Below are positions 31,452 through 43,563 of a DNA stretch of 64,000 nucleotides, in pieces. The notes under the pieces are model-generated. The model saw only the letters and a list, made by a program, of their open reading frames with translations, had not been told where the DNA came from and searched no databases. The position numbers and the translations under genes were made by a program. This DNA comes from Simmondsia chinensis (Eukaryota > Streptophyta > Magnoliopsida > Caryophyllales > Simmondsiaceae): assembly GCA_018398585.1 (NCBI GenBank), contig JAGTTD010000021.1, positions 23,279,107-23,343,106 of the forward strand, in the 5' to 3' direction. The stretch's first letter is position 1. Each line of letters starts with the position of its first letter.

Positions 31452-34400
31452 CAGAACAAGCGTAGTGAGGCTCAAGCAAGTTGTGATTATTTTACTCATT
31501 AAAAGGGCACAATTGGATGTTATTCCCATTTTCCTAATTACAGTATGAAGCTAGTCAAGTACATGAAGGGGTAGGGACGATTAAGTATTAGAGATAGAAC
31601 CGTTGAGAATATTTGAAGTCCTTTTTCTCAGGTGTATCTTTGGATACTACTGTCCATTGACATTCCTTAATTATTTACTGGCTGGTTGATCAGATCCAAA
31701 GCTCAGATGAGGAATACTAGATGCAACTTTTGCTAGAACAAAGCAAATAAGGTAGATATTCTGATCACTCTTTTCTTGCTAGGATTTTCCTTACTCGTTA
31801 TTGCTACAACTTGGTATAATTTACCTTAATTTATGAAGTCTTTATTCTTTGATGATAACACTTATTGTTAGGGAACTTAGACCATCTTTTTTGATGTTCT
31901 ACTGTTTTACATTACACTTTCACTTCATTGTCTTACACAAACTTTGCACTTCAACAACCGTGCTCCTATTATCTGGGATAGATCGGAGCTTGGTAGCTAT
32001 ACTCTTCCTTATATAATTTGGTGGAATGGTTAGACTATCCACTCCCAAACATGAAGTCTTGGGTTCGAAATTCATTCCCCTCCTTTCTGGATGTTAGTGA
32101 CCCTATTAGAGTATTGTTGTATCTCCTTGCTATCTAAAAATAAAATTTCAAGCCTTCCTGGTTACATAGTCTAAACCAAATGATTTTTCCACTACCTATC
32201 ATTTTCATTGCTTCCTTAACTACTTCTCTTCTGCTGTGATAATAATATCCATATTTCTCATAGCACTCTGATTCACGGAGTTCTCCTAGAATGTAGTGGT
32301 GTTCCTGTTCTTGTTGAAATGCTTTTGAAAATAAGACCTCTACCTCTCACTGATCTCATGGTATGCAACCAATGCGCGCCCCTGCTCATATATTCCTGCT
32401 CATTTCTGATGCATTTGACTTCAGTTATGTCTCTAGAACTCATTTCATATCTCTTGTTATGCTTCATAGCCCACTAAATAATAGGTAAGTGAATAAGAAA
32501 AAAGTAAAGTTCTTCTTAATGATGAACATATTGCTATAATAACATAGACTTTCTGCCAGAAGAAAGGTGTTTATATAATATCCTTCTGAGAAAGAGTAGT
32601 TCCAGTAAAACAAGATGCTTAGATTAGATCCTTTGCAATATGCGCCCCACTTGTGGGAGGGCCCTGGTGATAGATGAGCCACTGGATAAATGTGCCAGGA
32701 GCCTGTATAAAAACCTAACCTGAAAGCAACCTTTTCCTGATATTGGAATCTTCATCAAATCCGAGAAAGAAATGCCTACTTAAGCTCCACTTGGTAGAGC
32801 AGAAATCCTTTTCCATAGGAAAATATATTTCTTTGGAAGAGATTTTTCAAGGAAATCACACTCTACCAGAGGTTTTCCATTGTTTGTTAGAATAAAAAAT
32901 GTGCTCCCAAGATAGGCCCAACTTATGATGTTCCCTTATTTGTTTTAAAAGAAAACATCTTCCACAAATCATGCCAGGCATTATGATAGGACAATATTTT
33001 AGTTGCATATAACATAAATGTCAAAAACAAAAACAATAGCCTAGTGCCTCACAGAGGCTCCCGCCAAGGTAGGGTTTGGGGAGGGTAAGATGTACGCAAC
33101 CTTACCCCTACATACTATGTAGGAAGACCATTTCAGAAGGGCCTCCAACCCTAACAAGTGACATAAAAATAAAATTTAACTCTTCAAGCTAGATATGATC
33201 ATATGACAGTTCGAAATGATAAAAATAGTTGTGTGGAATAATGACAAAGTAACATTTGGGTTACGTTTGGTTGTGGAGAAGTATTCTAGAAGAAAAATTT
33301 TCAAGAAAAAAATATAATCTATAAACAATTTTCCTATGTTTGGTTTGAAGTAAACATTATTTCCTAGTTATAATATTCAATATAGCAATATTCACTATTA
33401 GGCCTTGTCCTCGGTCCTTGATTTGGGCTTAAATAGATTTTTGTTCAATTTAATGCAAATTTAGCGTAATTACCATCATAAATATGATAAAATATCGGTT
33501 TAAAAAAAACTTGGACTAAACCAATTAAATTTGGTGTAAGACAAGATGCAATTGGTATTGTGAAGTTTACTCTTCAATCTTCGGTTTGTTTGGTTCAGGT
33601 TTGGATCAATAATCACCTCTACTACTTCAAGGCAGTGACTCCAAGCCAGATCAGGACGTTGGAATTTCACGTAGAGGGCTAGTGCATAGGAGTGTTCAAG
33701 TAGCATTCCAGATCTTAAACCCAAATATGACCAAAATATTTAGTCCATGATTCAAATTTTTATTGGTCTTTGGCCTAGCTAGCTCCATTCAGGTATGAAG
33801 TAACGACAACCTTTAGAATTTAAAATATCAGATCGAACCACATAATTCGGTCCAAGAACGGACCTAACTAGTTATGACCTTTAACAGTCTATGATCCTAT
33901 CTAGGTCACTTCGGTCCGATCCGACTTTGAACTGATGCATGTCCCAGAGCTCTTGGGTTTCTTGAAATGATGACCTCCCCCATTTTACAAAGGAAATTGT
34001 TTGGGTGAAGATCCTTTTCCTCCAGAAAATCTTTTCCGCCAAAAATGCATGCCAAACAATAAGAAAATCAATTTTTAGAATCTAATTTTTCTCCATAAAC
34101 AAATGGGGCCTTATTTTCCCCATGGAATCAAGCAAAAGTCATATGAACACTACGGATTTTGAGCTAGCTTTTACTCAATTTGAAATTACTTAATTATATT
34201 TCAGTAATTGCCTCCATAAAGTATATTTGTTGTATTTTACTTACCTAAACATACGTATAAATGTGTTCGTATGTCTTCAATTGTCCAAGGGGTTGTAAAT
34301 AATTGCATTGCTTTTCATATTCTTTTGAAAGCATAAGGCACAAATTTATATAAAGGCACAAAGTGACCGCCAAAATCTATTACGTGATGTCTGCCACACT

Positions 34401-34710
34401 ATGGCCTCGGTCTCATTCCATGGTCTTGCCATCTCTCTCACAAACCAATTTCATGACCTCAACTCGCCGCTTTTTCCTCTAATATAACTGCATCCACATT
34501 GTATTCTAATATTAAGAATAAGCAAGCTGCTGTACTTGGATGGCGCAGGGCTCTGCTCGGTCCAATTCATTAGAGTATAAATTATTCCCTAGCCCTCACC
34601 AACAATTTAGGTTTTTCAGATAGTTGGTTCTTTGACATGATATTAGGTTCTTTTCGATCAGGAGGCCTCGAGTTCAAATACCAATAGCCTTCACTCTTTA
34701 CATTAAAATT
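31452..34710. other. Intergenic sequence between the RADIALIS-like gene and the copia element
   Basis: No gene recognised. Holds a SINE tail (33030-33165), a tRNA-SINE-like stretch near 32022-32090 (ggtggaatggttag, gggttcgaaattc) and fragments of small DNA elements (ends near 32783 and 33255 with gtttggttgtgg-like words). ORFs under 75 codons without likeness. Confidence 0.45.
33030..33165 (-). mobile_element. Au-like SINE tail, copy h
   Basis: Plus strand: agtgcctcacagaggctccc, gccaaggtagggtttgggga, gggtaagatgtacgcaacct, taccccta. This is the inverse of the Au SINE tail. No 5S head is seen upstream on the minus strand. Confidence 0.7.
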
Positions 34711-35320
34711 TGAAAGGAATTTGGACAATTTTGATATGCTCTGATATCAATTTGGAAGGAACTGGACTCAAATCTAATATACATTGATATCAATTTGAGA
34801 AGCGGAACTTAACACCCAATACTAGATCCGATTCAAATACGATAATACAAGAGAAGTAAACAAAAGGTAAAAGAAAACAAACGAAGAACACAGTGATTTA
34901 CGCGGAAAACCCTTCTTTAATCGAGAAGGGAAAAACCATGGGCGGAGATGGGAGATTCTTTATTGAATGGGAAACAATGGAAGAATTACAAAAACACTTC
35001 CTCTGAACGAGATCTATGGAAGAATTACAATGTCACTTTCTCTTAACTCTCTCTTGATGACGGCTGCCTTTCTCTTAATTGGATTATTCTTAATTTGGCC
35101 TACGGCTGGCTCTCTCTTAATATATATATAGGCACGGCCGTGACCTAAGCCACACGTGAAATCCGGGGCCCGGTCGATCGGGAAGGACCCGATCGATTGG
35201 TGAAGCCTCTGCATCAATACTCTTCTGCGTTGTTTTCCGATCAATCGGGTATGCTCCCGATGGATCGGCTTGCTTACGGCCTTCTTCATAAGTCCAAGGA
35301 ATTTGAGACATAACCTAACA
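34711..35320 (-). repeat. 3' LTR of the copia element
   Basis: Matches 37039-37651 through its length, including gatatgctctgatatcaatt, acagtgatttacgcggaaaa and the inner end gagacataacctaaca. Contains a TATA-like run (taatatatatata near 35117). Confidence 0.85.
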
Positions 35321-35743
35321 AATCTCCATCTTGGCTCAAATTTCAAACAAAAGAACTTCTCCACCTTCTCCACAAAACACCCCATACGGGATTATCTTAA
35401 CAAAATAGAAAACCTAACTGAGTCCGGTTCATGCTTGAACTTTCTGCTAGGTAGCACTTTAGTGAACATATCACTGAGGTTATCAGCAAAGTCTATCTTC
35501 TTCTTTTCTGAATTAGCTGTTGACACATCTTCTGAATCAGCCATCTTGAGAGCATAAGCAGCTCTTTGATGCTGAACTGTGTTAATTAACTGTAGCTGAA
35601 CTACCTCTAACCTTTGTACCTGACCTGAGCCACAACTAACTAATGACGTCTTCTATGGATGCAATAACAAAGAATCATCAAACGTGACATCTCTACTTGT
35701 CAAGAATTTATGAGAATTAGAATCCCATAAACGGAATCTTTTT

Positions 35744-36193
35744 CTACTTCCCATAAACGCAATGTTCATCTGACTCTGACATAGATGTTGTAGAAACAGC
35801 CACTGATCCTGTCAATGTGAAACCAATAAGTTCATACAGAGTTCCTGCCCTTCTGTCTTTCATAATAATCAGAGCACCCTTACTGACCTTCAAAACTCGA
35901 CCTAGAGCTGTGTATTTGTACTCATGAGAATCGAGGATACCTAAAGAGATGAGATTCTTTTTCAAATATGGAACACGACAAACATTAGTCAAAGTTCTAA
36001 CAGTGCCATCAAACATCTTAACTCGGATTGTTCCTATACCAAAAACTTTGCATACTGCATTGTTACCCGTAAGATCGGTTCCACCCTGAATTGACTCATA
36101 TGTGGCAAACCAGTCTCTGTTGAGACAAACATGAAAAGAACAACCCGAATCCAATATCCAATTATCTTTAGATCTGGACTGAGATTCGGTCAC
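35744..36193 (-). pseudogene. copia protease / pre-integrase fragment
   Basis: Encodes [20 protein letters not shown], with the aspartic protease triad DSG preceded by WILD, and then [20 protein letters not shown], typical of the copia protease to GAG-pre-integrase region. It is in a different frame from gag, and its downstream pol sequence is missing. Confidence 0.8.
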
Positions 36194-36284
36194 TAATAGA
36201 ACTCCATCATCAAACTCATCTTCAACTACACTAGCTTCTACGAGTCTTTTCTGGTCCTTAATGTTATCAGCTTCTAATTTCTTC

Positions 36285-37001
36285 TTAAAGCTTATAACAA
36301 TCTCTCTTAATGTGCCGTTTCTTATGACAGTAATTACATGATAAATTTTTATGTCTAGACTTAGACCTAGATGAGTTTGTATCAGATCCTCTATTCTCAG
36401 TTATTCCTCTCACAATTAGACCACTTCCTGAGTTATTTACAGAATCAAATAATACTCTTTCTTTACTCAATAAGTTTCTCTTAACCTCATCAACAGAGAT
36501 TGTTTTTCTACCACCATAAATCATGCTTTCAACGAAGCCTTTATAAGAGGTAGAGAGTGAACATAACAACAATATAGCCTGATCTTCATCCTTAGGAGCA
36601 TCATCAAGCTCCTTTAATTCTTGAATAATGGAACTAAACTCATTAATATAATTCTTAAGTGACGTACCTTCTGACATACTAAAGGTGAACAACCGACATT
36701 TAACTGCAAGTTTGTTGGAGACTAACTTGAAACAAAACATATCCTGCAATTTCTCCCACAACTCCTTAGCGGTCTTCACTTCCAAAACTTCTGTCAAAAC
36801 ATCATCGGTAAGACACATCTGAATAGCGGTGAGAGCCTTTTCGTCTAACTCCGCCCATTGTCCTTCTGATAAACTATCTGGTTTCTTCTCTTTTCCATCC
36901 AAGGCTTTTTTCAAGCCACTCTGTGTCAAGAGGCCCTTAACGCGAATTTGCCATAAATTGAAACTCTCTTGACCACCAAACTTCTGAACTTAAGACGTCA
37001 T
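36285..37001 (-). pseudogene. copia gag, broken
   Basis: Gag of the copia UBN2 type: MTS then an in-frame stop, then VQKFGGQESFNLWQIRVKG, ELWEKLQDMFCFKLVSNKL, and the zinc knuckle [14 protein letters not shown] near the end. The stop at the fourth codon and the frameshift before protease show it is dead. Confidence 0.8.
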
Positions 37002-37038
37002 AGTACCAAATCGAACAAACAAGGCTCTGATACCAAAT

Positions 37039-37651
37039 TGTAGTGAAAATCTGGACAAATTTGATATGCTCTGATATCAATTTGTGAGGAACTAGACTCA
37101 AATTTGATATACACTGATATCAATTTGAGAAGCGAACTTAACACCCAATACTAGATCCGATTCAAATACTATAACACACAAGAGAATTAAACAAAAGGTA
37201 AAAGAGAACAAACGAAGAACACAGTGATTTACGTGGAAAACCCCTCTTCAATCGAGAAGGGAAAAACCACGGGCCGAGATTGAGATTCTTTATTGAATGA
37301 GAAACAATGGAAGAATTACAAAGACACTTCCTCTGAACGGGATCTATGGAAGAATAACAATGTCACTTCCTCTCAACTCTCTCTTGATGACGGCTGGCTC
37401 TCTTTTAATTGGATTATTCTTAATTTGACCTGCGACTGGCGCTCTCTCTTAATATATATATATAGGCACGGCCGTGACCTAAGTCATGCGTGAAATCCGG
37501 TGCCCGATCGATTGGGAAGGACTCGATCGATCGGTGAAGCCTCTGCGTCAATACTCTTCTACATTGTTTCCCAATCTATCGGGATACCCGATCGATCGGC
37601 TTGCTTACGGCCTTCTTCATAAATCCAAGGAATTTGAGACATAGCCTAACA
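37039..37651 (-). repeat. 5' LTR of the copia element
   Basis: Partner of 34711-35320. On the minus strand it starts TGTTAGGCTATGTCTC and ends CACTACA directly before the primer-binding site. Confidence 0.85.
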
Positions 37652-39285
37652 ATATTAATCCAACACAAAGTATGAAATGGGCATTGTGCACCATCCACCC
37701 TTCAAGCTCAATGGCTGTTCACGTGAAGGTCATGCTAGGGTACAAAACCATTTTCAAGCCTTCACCTAATAGTTTAAGCTTTTTGGGTTGCTGGTTTCTT
37801 GACAATGCTGAACAAGTACCCTCAAGAATGAATTGTTGATGTATTTTCAAAATAAAAGTTGTGTGTCGATACATAGTTTTTTACAGAACCCAGAGGCTAG
37901 GTCTGTGTCGACACATAGAGCGATTATGGCCCTTTTTTTGCACGGGTATTTGTGACTTTTAAAAAATTAATTATACATCTTTTAAAGGGTGTATCTCTTC
38001 ATGTGAAAAGACATGTCTTTTCATGAAGAGACACGTCTTTTCATGGAGAAACACTTGGGACTCCTATATAAAGCCCACGAAATGAAGTTTGAAGAACTTA
38101 AGAAAAAAAGATACTTGAAAAACATCATACTCTCATTCATTTATGTCTCGGTTATCAATCCTCTCTATGCTCTTACTCTAACTTTGTTTTGGGTTTCATT
38201 ATATCCTTTAGACTATTTCGGTATCTATGAAATAAGTCTTAAGGAAAATGGTTAGCGACATGCCTTGAAGTTGCTGACTGATTTTGGTACCTGTTTTAAT
38301 GTTTTCCTTACATGAATTTCTGGACAGACGACTGAATATATCTATTTTCTGCTGTTAGATGATTCATATCGCTGTTACTTCTTTGAAAGGGACAAAGAAG
38401 ATCTTCTGGTGATATGATGGTCCATTAGATAAGAAGAAAAATGGGCGTTTTATGCGTACCAACCAATGGGAATCCATTGTTCTTGTGAACAAGGTTGCAT
38501 TTATGCCTTTTGACATGAACAGTGGAAATTCTCCTATGATGAACCACCTATAGTATTATTCCAATAGATGAAAATGCAATTTTTTTGACCGAGCTTTATT
38601 GTTGGTCATTTTCATGGACCACAAAAGAAGGCATTATTTTAGCGTATTCTATTGGATTTCCAAATCCCTTATGACGTGTTCGCGTGATTCAATTTATATA
38701 CTAAGGATATTATTTCAAGGTAAATTGGTTTCTAGGCAGAGATAAAGTCTAATATTCTCTAATATGGTTTAGAGCTAGGTACAATGTACAATGTCGGGCC
38801 CCCAATCCTCGTGGTTTGGAATAGTGCATGCTATGTGAAAGCGTGTATTGGAATTTCACACCACCTAGGAGTGCTAGCATGATACCACTTTGTATATTGG
38901 GGACATCCCTTCCCTATTAAGTTGATGTTTTGGATACAGTTAGGTCCAATATTCTTTCATAATTTCCACGGGAAATCACAAAAAAAAAAAAAAATAAAAT
39001 AAAAATTCAAAAGCAATGTATGCGTGATTGAATTGATTTGCAGACCTTGCTATGAGTGGCTGCTGGACAAAACTGCGCTAGCTCACGAGTTAACTTTCTG
39101 ACTTGTGACAATCATATATATGTATGTATGCAGTACATTTTTTTTCTGTTGACATATAACAAGGCTTATACCACTAGCTATACAAGATCTTAGAAGGTAC
39201 AATTATAGAAGAAATAGCATATGATAGGCAATTCATTTATGCGTTGCCATATCTCTGTTTGCACAATTAGATGTCCGTTTTTGCT
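37652..39285. other. Region between copia element and RADIALIS-like gene 2
   Basis: No gene supported. Contains a promoter-like module with a long palindrome and TATA box (37994-38072), perhaps from another LTR. The words tgtgtcgatacatag and tgtgtcgacacatag at about 37862 and 37902 recur in the ERDL6 intron-1 array. Confidence 0.4.
37994..38031. repeat. 38-nt near-perfect palindrome before a TATA box
   Basis: The inner 20 nt, tgaaaagacatgtcttttca (38004-38023), are a perfect palindrome. The flanks tctcttca and tgaagaga extend it, with a 2-nt asymmetry. A further gagacacgtcttttcatg follows, then tatataaa at 38065-38072. This looks like the promoter part of a retroelement LTR or a lost gene. 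Confidence 0.55.
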
Positions 39286-40554
39286 TTACTGGAGCCTCAG
39301 GTTCCTCATACGCCTGCTGAGAAGGGGAAAGAAAATGAAAGAACTAGTTGTTAGTATACTCGTATACACAGATATTAAACCAAAGGCTGCATTAGCTAGA
39401 CTCAGGTATGAGAGTTGGATATGGGTATTTGTCTAGAGGTTGAACTCAACTATTTTCTACTACTTTTTCTATTGTGAGGGTTTCTGGAAGCCTAGAAATG
39501 AGCTATCCAGCTCCAGCACACTGATGTTATGCTTCATTCATTTGTTTTCATCTGGGATATGATGACATGATGATGCAAGAGAGGCTCGCATATACCAAAA
39601 GAGAGCTTTCCAGGTAATCTCTGGTTTGCATTTAGCTGACCAATTTCCTTATAAATTTTGATACTATGCCAAGACAAGCTCTTTGATTTTCGACTGCTGT
39701 TTCTCTTGTCATTCGCTGATAGTCTAGCTTGGAGGAGTATAATGTAGCTTGACTCCCTCATAGAAAGCCAGGGACGCTAATGAGCACAAGCTAGTTAGCT
39801 CTGAGGCTTGAGAAACCAATATGTCGTTTGGCTCGAAGCTTCCTGAGCCTAGAAACTTTGTGGACAAGCTCAACTTGGCTTGGCTGAGCTCGAACCCGAC
39901 TTGGCTTATTCAAACTCATTTAAGCTTGATGGTACTCTTTTGATTAGCCTTGCGATTGCCAAGCCCGAGCTTTACCATCCTTGGCTTGACTTGCTTACCT
40001 AAATGCGCCAAAGCTTCAACTGAAGCTTGAAATAGGTCAAGCGTTTCAAGCTAAATAATGAGCCAATCGGCAAGGGCACGACGAGCCAACATGATTCATT
40101 TACACCCCTGGGCAAAGCTAAATAAACAGAAAGAGGGGTTTCGTCATTTTCCTAATGGACCATTAGGACGATTGCGGGGATTAGAACACGAGACTCTTAA
40201 GCAAACACACTGAGACAACAGAAGAATATCTAGTGAAAGGCATTTGCTTTCTGCATAGCTAGAAACTAGAATTGACTGAGTAAAATACCTTTGTTCATCA
40301 GCAATTCCAATGCCATTGTTTGCAGCATTCCTATAGTTTGGTAAAGGTACTCGTCCAGCTTCAATATATTCAACATCCTTCACAAGGATTTCATAATGCC
40401 TCCTTACTTCTTCTGGTGTTTTTCCTCCTACGATTCTGGCAACATTATCCCAACGGTCTGGGGTGTCCCTATCATACATAGCAAGAGCCCTTTCAAACTG
40501 TTTGTTTTGGGTTGGGGTCCAATTTGAACTTCGAGTGAGGGAACTGGAAGCCAT
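39286..40554 (-). CDS. RADIALIS-like MYB-related protein, gene 2
   Basis: Same family as the gene at 29229-31328. Exon 1 is 40554-40289 (266 nt) and exon 2 is 39313-39286 (28 nt), giving 97 residues. SANT domain at about residues 11-61: [51 protein letters not shown]. Tail: GRVPLPNY, then [11 protein letters not shown] across the splice. Both paralogues share the same phase-2 intron position and a 28-nt last exon, so they arose by gene duplication, not retroposition. The intron (975 bp) contains most of a GAGC-word element. No frame damage; likely functional. Confidence 0.92.
39770..40113. mobile_element. GAGC-word element in the RADIALIS-like gene 2 intron
   Basis: Left end cagggacgctaatgagc, right end attcatttacacccct; interior rich in gagct, aagctt and ggctt words. 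The left end is diverged. Part of the family described at 8474-8810. Confidence 0.55.
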
Positions 40555-40690
40555 AAAATGAAGGGTAACTCGAGGAGAAAATAGAGTTAGAAGGGATAGA
40601 GACAAGGAATGAAAGTAAACGAAGAGTGTCTTACTAAAGGGAGGATTCTGAATTCAAGTTTTGTTACTGAAAAGAGAAGGTAATGTTTGG

Positions 40691-40698
40691 TATTTATA
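40691..40698 (-). promoter_or_regulatory. TATA box of RADIALIS-like gene 2
   Basis: Minus strand reads gctataaatacc, a strong TATA match, about 137 bp upstream of the start codon at 40554. The leader between contains no ATG that would extend the frame. Confidence 0.6.
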
Positions 40699-41847
40699 GC
40701 AGGAGAGATTTGTGAGTGGGCTCCGTTTTATTGGAGGGAAGATATTCTCCTTTTTTAAAAATATTTCTTTTCGAAAGATTTTCAACTAAAAATATTTTTG
40801 GTTTGACCATTCGTTTTTTTTTTTTTTTTTTTTGAGAATTCATTTTCATTAATTGAATTTTTCTGAAAGGATTTAAGATTAGAATAGAAAAAAGTTTCAC
40901 CCTCAAAAGGAAAATGTCTTTTCTTTTTTTGTTAAAGAAATTTTCTCCTTAAGTTATTATTGCTATTATTTAGTATAAGGAAATAATAAAAATAGGTCGG
41001 CCTTTAGTGACTTGACAATTTTCTTTTTACTTTTTTCTATAAAAAAAGTACAATTTGATGTAATTCTGACCCATGTGAGTTATAACCACAGTATCCAAAT
41101 CAAGCTAACCAAGGACACGAGGGGTTAGGGAGAATCTGTGTTGAACGATGTCCTCTTTACCAATTATATAGTCATTTTGTTTCCTTTTACTTCCAAATAT
41201 AATCAAATGGACTGATTTTGATAATTTCCTAGCAGTTGCATTATATCCTGAGCCCAGTCTATCTTACGCATGTTCAAATCGAGGTTTGTGGTTACTGTTA
41301 GCAATGTCTTGGAAGTGGGGCATCACGAGCCTTGTGTAATATGTTGCATCGATAGCATAGGTATTTTAAGAGAATATAATTTGCTTTTAAATCTTTTATT
41401 ACTAAAATTTAATGAATAGCCATATAGTTGTTAATTTTATACTTCGTGCTATAATATGCAAAACACATGATATACGCATAATACATTATGAGGTACGATT
41501 ATGTAATGGACAATCTGAAGTAGGAACGTTTATGGGTAGGGGAAAATCAGTAGGTACTGACTGTGGTGAGGTTAGAAACCCCCACTACGGCAATTGATAG
41601 GTTGCTAATTTTTGCAAGGTTAGAAACCCTACTACAATGAAGCCAGTTTCACCTCCTTGGTAGGGTAGACCAAGGAAGAACTCTATAATCTCACACATAA
41701 GAAATTAAAAAAGAGAACTCAATTTGACTAAGAACTTTTAATTGAAATATGATTAATGAATGAATTTAAGATGTACAAATGAGTATATATAAAGGGCTAG
41801 AGAGATAGCAAATGATATAAACAACTCTAGAGTAACAATGTCCCTTA

Positions 41848-41999
41848 GGGACATAGCCGAATGGTCGTGATCGCCGGGTGCCAACGAGGTGACCCGGGAT
41901 CGAATCCCACAAAGCTCAAAAAGTAGTCTCCTCTTTATTGAGGATTTAAGGGGTTTATCCCCTCCCCCTCCCCATGGCTTTACCATCATAAAAACAAAA
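41848..41999 (+). mobile_element. tRNA-derived SINE
   Basis: A pol III promoter is visible: A box tagccgaatgg (41854-41864) and B box ggatcgaatcc (41897-41907), with 32 nt between. A body follows (attgaggatttaaggggttt, atcccctcccc) and an A-rich end (ataaaaacaaaaaagaaaaa). It does not fold as a real tRNA beyond the boxes. Target duplication not resolved. Confidence 0.6.
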
Positions 42000-43522
42000 A
42001 AGAAAAAATTACAAGGGTACAAGAGTAATTGGATGAAAACCCTAATATACTGGCCTAATATGAAGATATACTCTATTGAATAGTATGATCTAAATAAAAT
42101 TCAAATTACCTCTAGAAATTGGGCTAATAAAGACCCAGATAAATAAATTGGACTCAATTGAAGCTAGCTAAATAAATTGAGTTCAAACTTCATAAATAAT
42201 CCGTGTCACAATCATATAAATACTAGTTCAAAATTAACATAATGGCCTTTTTTAGATTCCATTAATGTTATGAACACGAAATATGTCCTTTCATATACCA
42301 CAATGAACAGATCAACATTTTGTATTCCCTTTTTTTGCTTCAGTTTTCTATCCTCATTGTAGTCATAGTTACCTAGAAAGGTAATTCGCTATCAAAAGGA
42401 ATTTTGACCTTTCCAGTGTTGGATATAATACTTTCTTGGGTCTGAATCTGAACTAGAACCTAAGTCCCAGCTCTTGTTACTGTTAAGTGTGGTAGCAGTC
42501 CTACACAAAAGAAAAAACTGCTTTTACAGGTAACAAAATATTCTTTGATTATTTTCTCTTACAATTTGCTTTCCACTTCCTATATTTTATTAATTATCCT
42601 TAGCTGAGAGATGTAGTCAACAATATTCCAAGAAGCTTCCTATATTTCCCCTAGCTTTACGCCTTATGTTGGTAAAAAAAAATTGAAATCAATAATGATG
42701 CAATTATTGTTTTAATATGTAATTACACTACAAGAATGTCTTGATAACTAAAAACACATTAATTGTTCATTTCAAAGGCCATTGTGAAACTATCCTTAGT
42801 GGTCAATCACAAGACTAAGACATTACTCTTTTACATAACAATATTTATTTGATATCATAGTTTATGGGATTTTTTTGTTTGATATCATGACTTTGTTAGA
42901 GCATATCATACTTGATTAATGTTGATACCTTAGTAGTTTACAAACCATGATAAGCTTCTTTTCCTTCTAAAACAAATGAAAACTCTATTAAGACTTAGTT
43001 ATGAGAGCCAAAAATGAGTATATGTATAGAGGTTAGACTCAACTATTTTTTGAACTTTTTTTAATCTTTTGTCTAATTTAAAGTATTTAAGTGTCATATC
43101 AGCAACAAATATAGTTATTATTTTTTTTAAACACTAACAAATATCATTATTTAAGACTATATTTTATGGTAAAATGGATAGTTGAAGTATCAATGAAAAA
43201 GCAACTTTATTTAAATATAGAGGCCGAGGACAAAGCTTTAATGTTGTGTCATATAACACAACTCTGCTGTCTATTTGGATTCTTATTTTTTGGATAGATA
43301 AGCCCAATGGTGAATCTAGAAAATTTCTAATAGTAACTGTGGTAATACTTTAAAGTATATTAGTTGGATATGATAAAAACTATGTTATTATGTGTTATTC
43401 ATTACGTTGTATAATAATTGAATACATCTAGTATATATAACGTATGTTTTCTTCAAGCTATATTCAACAATTATGCAAAATAATTGATAATATATAAGAA
43501 TAATTTTCTTGATAAATAACTT

Positions 43523-43524
<2 letters not shown>

Positions 43525-43559
<35 letters not shown>
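43525..43559. repeat. (AT)n microsatellite
   Basis: About seventeen consecutive AT units. Confidence 0.95.

Positions 43560-43563
<4 letters not shown>

Larger units (their letters stand above)
34711..37651 (-). mobile_element. Internally deleted Ty1/copia LTR retrotransposon
   Basis: Two LTRs of about 610 bp (34711-35320 and 37039-37651) bracket a short interior. On the minus strand the 5' LTR begins TGTTAGG; after it comes a primer-binding site tggtatcagagcc (initiator Met tRNA type) at about 37023-37036. A polypurine tract (aagatggagatt) abuts the 3' LTR. The interior keeps gag, a protease piece, an integrase C-terminal scrap (RFRLWDSNSHKF) and the extreme end of RNase H (DNLSDMFTKVLPSRKF); the integrase core and reverse transcriptase are gone. 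Both LTRs share many words with scattered differences, so the insertion is not recent. The flanks give at best an imperfect 5-bp target duplication. It sits between the two RADIALIS-like genes. Confidence 0.9.

Noticed and set aside
35744..37001. Functional retrotransposon genes
   Set aside because: Gag has a stop at codon 4 and a frameshift before protease; most of pol is deleted.
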